Below, piece after piece: positions 61,113 to 64,000 of a stretch of DNA of 64,000 nt (position 1 is the stretch's first letter; each line of letters opens with the position of its first letter). The stretch is from Zantedeschia hybrid cultivar. Taxonomy: Eukaryota > Streptophyta > Magnoliopsida > Alismatales > Araceae. Both the position numbers and the translations under genes were made by a program. The DNA lies in the NCBI GenBank assembly GCA_030544215.1, contig JARZZO010000013.1, positions 28,503,229 to 28,567,228 of the forward strand, in the 5' to 3' direction. The notes beneath the pieces were generated by a model that saw only the letters and a list, made by a program, of their open reading frames with translations, was not told the origin of the DNA and made no database searches.

Positions 61113-62320
61113 TGTAGACACGCTAATTTTGACATCATTTTGAGTAAATTTCATGTCATATAATAATGCCTCAAAATGGTCTGATATTTAATCATTAGTT
61201 AATTTTTATTAATCTTCCTGGGTTAATTATCTAAATGACATCGGTAAGACAGACATAATTTAAATTAATTAATTAAATTGATTTTAACTCAAATTTTAAT
61301 CAAATATGAAAAAGTCTAAAAGACGTCGACATGTGTAGACGCCATTTAGAGTTTATTTTTATTTTGATATTTAAATTTGACTTTTAATTAATTGATTAAT
61401 TAGCTAAAAGACGTCTATCAGACACGACGTCATTTAGATCTCCTAAGCTGTTTCTATCTCTTCTTCCCGATGTTTATCCTTATCTTAATTAGTCTAAAAG
61501 ATGTCTCCTATGGGCGACGCGTTTTAGATAATTACAGATAATGATGAATTAATCTGTATTTATCTGTTTGTTAATTGGATAAACTTCAAACTCTTCATGT
61601 TAATCTTTAAATAACCACGGATGTAAAGCTTATAAATACCAAACCCCTTGGTCATTAAAAAGTTAGTGATTGTTAGTGATAATTCCTGAAAGATTAGTGA
61701 TAATTTTGAGTGATCCAAGAAGAAGACGACGTCCAGACGCTGAAGAATTGAGGTGCCACTATTTCAAGGAGTCTTGAAGCAAGCTACATCCTTTCTTCAT
61801 CATTTCTTCGTCCATTCAAGACCAAGGCTTCCCAAGGGCCATCCAACTTAGTTCTTAATTAATTTCTCATCTTTCTCATATTTTCATCACATTGGCATCA
61901 CAATTTCATCACATCACTTCATGCAACACACACTCACTGGCATATAATTCCAATCCATGTTTAAGGGGTTTAAAAGACCATTAAACAAGTGAGTTCTTTG
62001 TTCAAGTTGCATGATCAGAATCTTCATTAGAATAGATACTACCTCTACTTGAGTTCTTATTATTTTCTATTATTTTTGTTTCTTGCAAGGTACAAAAGGA
62101 GATAAAGATGAGAGAATCAACAAGAAAAAGGAATATGGATGATCCTCAAAGTCCAATAAGCATTCAAAGTAAGAACAAAGTCAAAAGAGCTCTTTTTCTT
62201 CAGCCGGCTGAAGGAGAGGAATCGAGGACTCCAACATCTCCCAATTCCAAAACAGGTAGGCGATCAATCTTTTCTTTTGGAATTTTTTAGTTAAAAGTTT
62301 ATGGCGATCACATTCACTTA

Positions 62321-62591
62321 GCCTCACTTTGTTTAGGGAATTAATTATTATGTGGGGCTCACAGACGGAATAATGTATACTAGAATAAGGGGTGTTTCTG
62401 TTTGATAGTTTCGTGGGGTCCGCTGACGGAATAAGAAGAATAAGCAATTCTTGGGTCTAGGTTAGGATGGCTTATTCTCTGAATAGACTATTCTAAATCG
62501 GTATAAGTCATTCCGCTTGTCAAAGCTAAATTAAGTTTATTCTCCCCTTATTCTCCCTTATTCTTCTCTTATTCTCCAATCAAAGTGGCGC
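62321..62591. mobile_element. Tourist-like MITE in the Tat-2 3' LTR
   Basis: 271 bp with terminal inverted repeats GCCTCACTTTG and GCGCCACTTTG and a TTA target duplication (62318-62320 and 62592-62594). The 5' LTR shows the empty site near 24073. TTA duplication and the TIR form fit PIF/Harbinger (Tourist) MITEs. No coding capacity. Confidence 0.75.
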
Positions 62592-62793
62592 TTAGTTTCT
62601 TTTTAATGCTGCCGGAATAAGAAGAATAAGCAATTCTTGGGTCTAGGTTGGGATGGCTTATTCTCTGAATAGACTATTCTAGATCAGTATAAGTCATTCC
62701 GCTTGTCAAAGCTAAATTAAGTTTATTCTCCCCTTATTCTCCCTTATTCTTCTCTTATTCTCCAATCAAAGTGGCGCTTAGTTTCTTTTTAAT
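62422..62793. repeat. 186-bp tandem duplication spanning the MITE end and flanking LTR
   Basis: Units 62422-62607 and 62608-62793, nearly identical. Each includes the MITE right end, the TTA and 13 bp of LTR (GTTTCTTTTTAAT). Confidence 0.9.
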
Positions 62794-62864
62794 AAGTTTA
62801 TTTGTCACATAAACAACATAATTTTTCGTGATAATCACACCCTAATTTTAGCACTCACAGGGGT

Positions 62865-63820
62865 CTTGAATGACGTCGACCTTGGGCGACACGATTCAAG
62901 ACAGAATCTCATTAAAGCATGCAATTAACATGTGTTTACATTGTTAGATAGTTTGGATAAATGCATGTTTGAAAACATATCGAGGACGATGATTTCTACA
63001 TGATCGGATCGCACTGTATTGCATTTTGTGCGATCGTGGACCTAGAGTGACAGTTGTTAGCGCTTAGGCACTTTGTGTCGATGTGGGAGTGACACGGTGC
63101 CGGTGTAGGAGTGACACGGTGCTAGTGTGGGAGTGGTAGGATGACGCCTAGAGAGAGGGTCACCTGGTGTACCCCGGGGTATAGTTAGTACCGGTGTGGG
63201 AGTGGTACATTCGGAGTGTCACTCGTGCTGGGGGAAGCATAACCACCTTGAGCCAGGTCAGGCCGGAGTAGTCAGCGCGCTATCCGAGGAGTTGCTATTT
63301 GGTCTCAGCGGGTCGGTGTTTTCCACGTTCGGCTGTGTGACTTGTGTGTTTAGCCGAGATGCTGGCTGTAGACTCCGTGGTAGAGTGGTTTCAGAGTTGT
63401 GTTTACTGTTTTATTTAAATTGCATTTATTCATGTTGTTGCACTTGTGGGTGCGTGAGTGGGTGGTGGGGATCGAAGGATCTCTACTGAGTATTTCGATG
63501 AGACTCACCCCCTGCGGTTTTCAAGTGAGGGTTCTAGGCAGACGTAGCGAGGAGGGTTTTGTCTCGAGTTGCGCGCCAGCAGCCATCGTTTCAGAGTATG
63601 TCTCGATGTAGTTATTATTTCTTTCAGGCCTGTACGCTTAATTACTTCTTCTTTTTTAATTGGAATATGTAATTATTTACTGAGTCAAGTTGAATTGTAA
63701 TTAGCTTAGTTTATCATTTATTTCCCAGACTTATCGAGATCCTGATTTGGCTCCAAATTTTAATGATTCGGTACCCATTTAGTAATCGGATCCCCGATTA
63801 TAGGGTAGCGGGTCGTTACA
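62865..63820 (-). mobile_element. Right piece of solo LTR B2
   Basis: Continuation of the inverted LTR B2 after Tat-2; includes one 34-bp module at 62866-62899. Open frames such as 63196-63489 have counterparts in B1 and are LTR shadows. Confidence 0.85.
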
Positions 63821-63825
63821 AGAGG

Positions 63826-64000
63826 AGGGTTGAGGGGAAAAGGCTCCATATCTAGCATTTTACCAAACCACATGGCCCTAACCTTGGTCTACTGGAAAGG
63901 GGGGAGTGCCTAGAAGGTTTCATGTACAAGCTCCCAAGATATTCTGCTCTTCATCATTCCTACATGTTGTAATTTACTTGTAAATAAACTCAGAATCACC
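63826..64000 (-). pseudogene. Tat-3 antisense gene 1, 5' side of exon 2
   Basis: Minus strand encodes residues matching exon 2 of the other copies: SRISWELV (others RISWDLV), RAMWFGKMLDMEPF (others RRMGFGEILDIDPF). It joins directly to 21958 once LTR B2 is removed. Several stops. Runs off the window. Confidence 0.7.

Larger units (their letters stand above)
22868..62859 (+). mobile_element. Tat-2: complete Tat-type Ty3/gypsy element with nested insertions
   Basis: 5' LTR 22868-24154, 3' LTR 61113-62859. Perfect TSD GGGGT at 22863-22867 and 62860-62864. Order: PBS, leader, gag, protease, G-patch-like, RT, RNase H, second RNase H, integrase, antisense gene 1, antisense gene 2, purine tract, LTR. 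Total span 39,992 bp. Without the Athila insertion (12.3 kb), the copia insertion (7.8 kb, including its solo LTR) and the MITE, the element itself is about 19.4 kb. The LTRs differ at a few percent by eye. It cannot make a working RT (YVDD deleted). Confidence 0.93.
61113..62859 (+). mobile_element. 3' LTR of Tat-2 (LTR-A) with MITE insertion
   Basis: 1747 bp; 1287 bp without the inserted MITE, TSD and duplication. 34-bp modules at 61316-61349, 61404-61437 and 61494-61527. TATA at 61631-61640. Confidence 0.94.
21959..63820 (-). mobile_element. Solo LTR, family B, copy B2, inverted and split by Tat-2
   Basis: Left piece 21959-22867 (starts TGTAAGGATTGAGG), right piece 62865-63820 (ends GGGTCGTTACA). 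Perfect TSD AGAGG at 21954-21958 and 63821-63825. Joined length is about 1.87 kb against 2.7 kb for B1, so B2 has lost, or B1 gained, about 0.8 kb. Termini are reverse complements of those of B1. Bases around 22863-22867 and 62865 align with B1 near 13770, giving an independent check of the Tat-2 insertion point. Confidence 0.88.

Noticed and set aside
63196..63489. Open frame with Cys-rich peptide
   Set aside because: Lies in LTR B2 and has a counterpart in the opposite strand of B1 with different reading; no start context or family match.
1..64000. Host protein-coding, tRNA or rRNA genes
   Set aside because: Every credible frame belongs to a retroelement or its antisense cargo; no cloverleaf or rRNA sequence was recognised by eye.

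Overview
This is a repeat-only stretch of a plant nuclear genome, most likely a dicot; no host gene, tRNA or rRNA was found. Evidence: plant-type LTR retrotransposons of at least four kinds, canonical TG...CA LTR ends with 5-bp target-site duplications (TSDs), tRNA-type primer sites, and antisense plant-mobile-domain-like genes with GT-AG introns. Species cannot be named from the sequence.

Layout. (1) 1-17425: right part of a Ty3/gypsy Tat-type element on the + strand ('Tat-1'): end of gag, protease plus G-patch, RT, two RNase H domains, integrase, a long 3' region with two antisense genes, and the 3' LTR. It is interrupted by a solo Tat LTR (4480-5797, TSD CCACC) and by a 2.7-kb solo LTR of another family, 'B' (12338-15042, TSD TTTTC). 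(2) 17426-19197: a short gag-like remnant and a truncated Ty1/copia fragment. (3) 19198-64000: a five-deep nest. A decayed Tat 3' region ('Tat-3', 19198-21958 and 63826-64000) is split by an inverted solo LTR of family B (21959-63820, TSD AGAGG). That LTR is split by a complete 40-kb Tat element ('Tat-2', 22868-62859, TSD GGGGT). Tat-2 holds an Athila-type element in its gag (27833-40179, minus strand, TSD ACTAT/ACCAT) and a Ty1/copia element in its antisense gene (47960-55714, minus strand, TSD CTCAT). The copia 5' LTR in turn holds a solo Tat LTR (53007-54335). The Tat-2 3' LTR also carries a Tourist-like MITE with a 186-bp tandem duplication.

None of the elements looks autonomous. Tat-1 lost the integrase zinc-binding domain and first catalytic Asp; Tat-2 lost the RT YVDD motif by a microhomology deletion; the copia element lacks gag and has four in-frame stops; the Athila gag-pol has only two stops and is the best preserved.

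Two signals deserve attention. First, a rigid 34-bp module (12-bp arm, 10-bp variable spacer, inverted 12-bp arm; half-site about YTRAAWNRCGTC) occurs about 57 times by hand count. It occurs only in noncoding parts of Tat and family-B sequences: LTR U3, leader, intron 1 and 5' flank of the antisense gene. It is absent from the Athila and copia elements. Second, the Tat 3' region carries an antisense seven-exon gene (plant-mobile-domain-like N terminus, coiled-coil C terminus) with the same intron positions in Tat-1 and Tat-2 and a third decayed copy. Its exons sum to 2046 nt (682 codons) in Tat-2.
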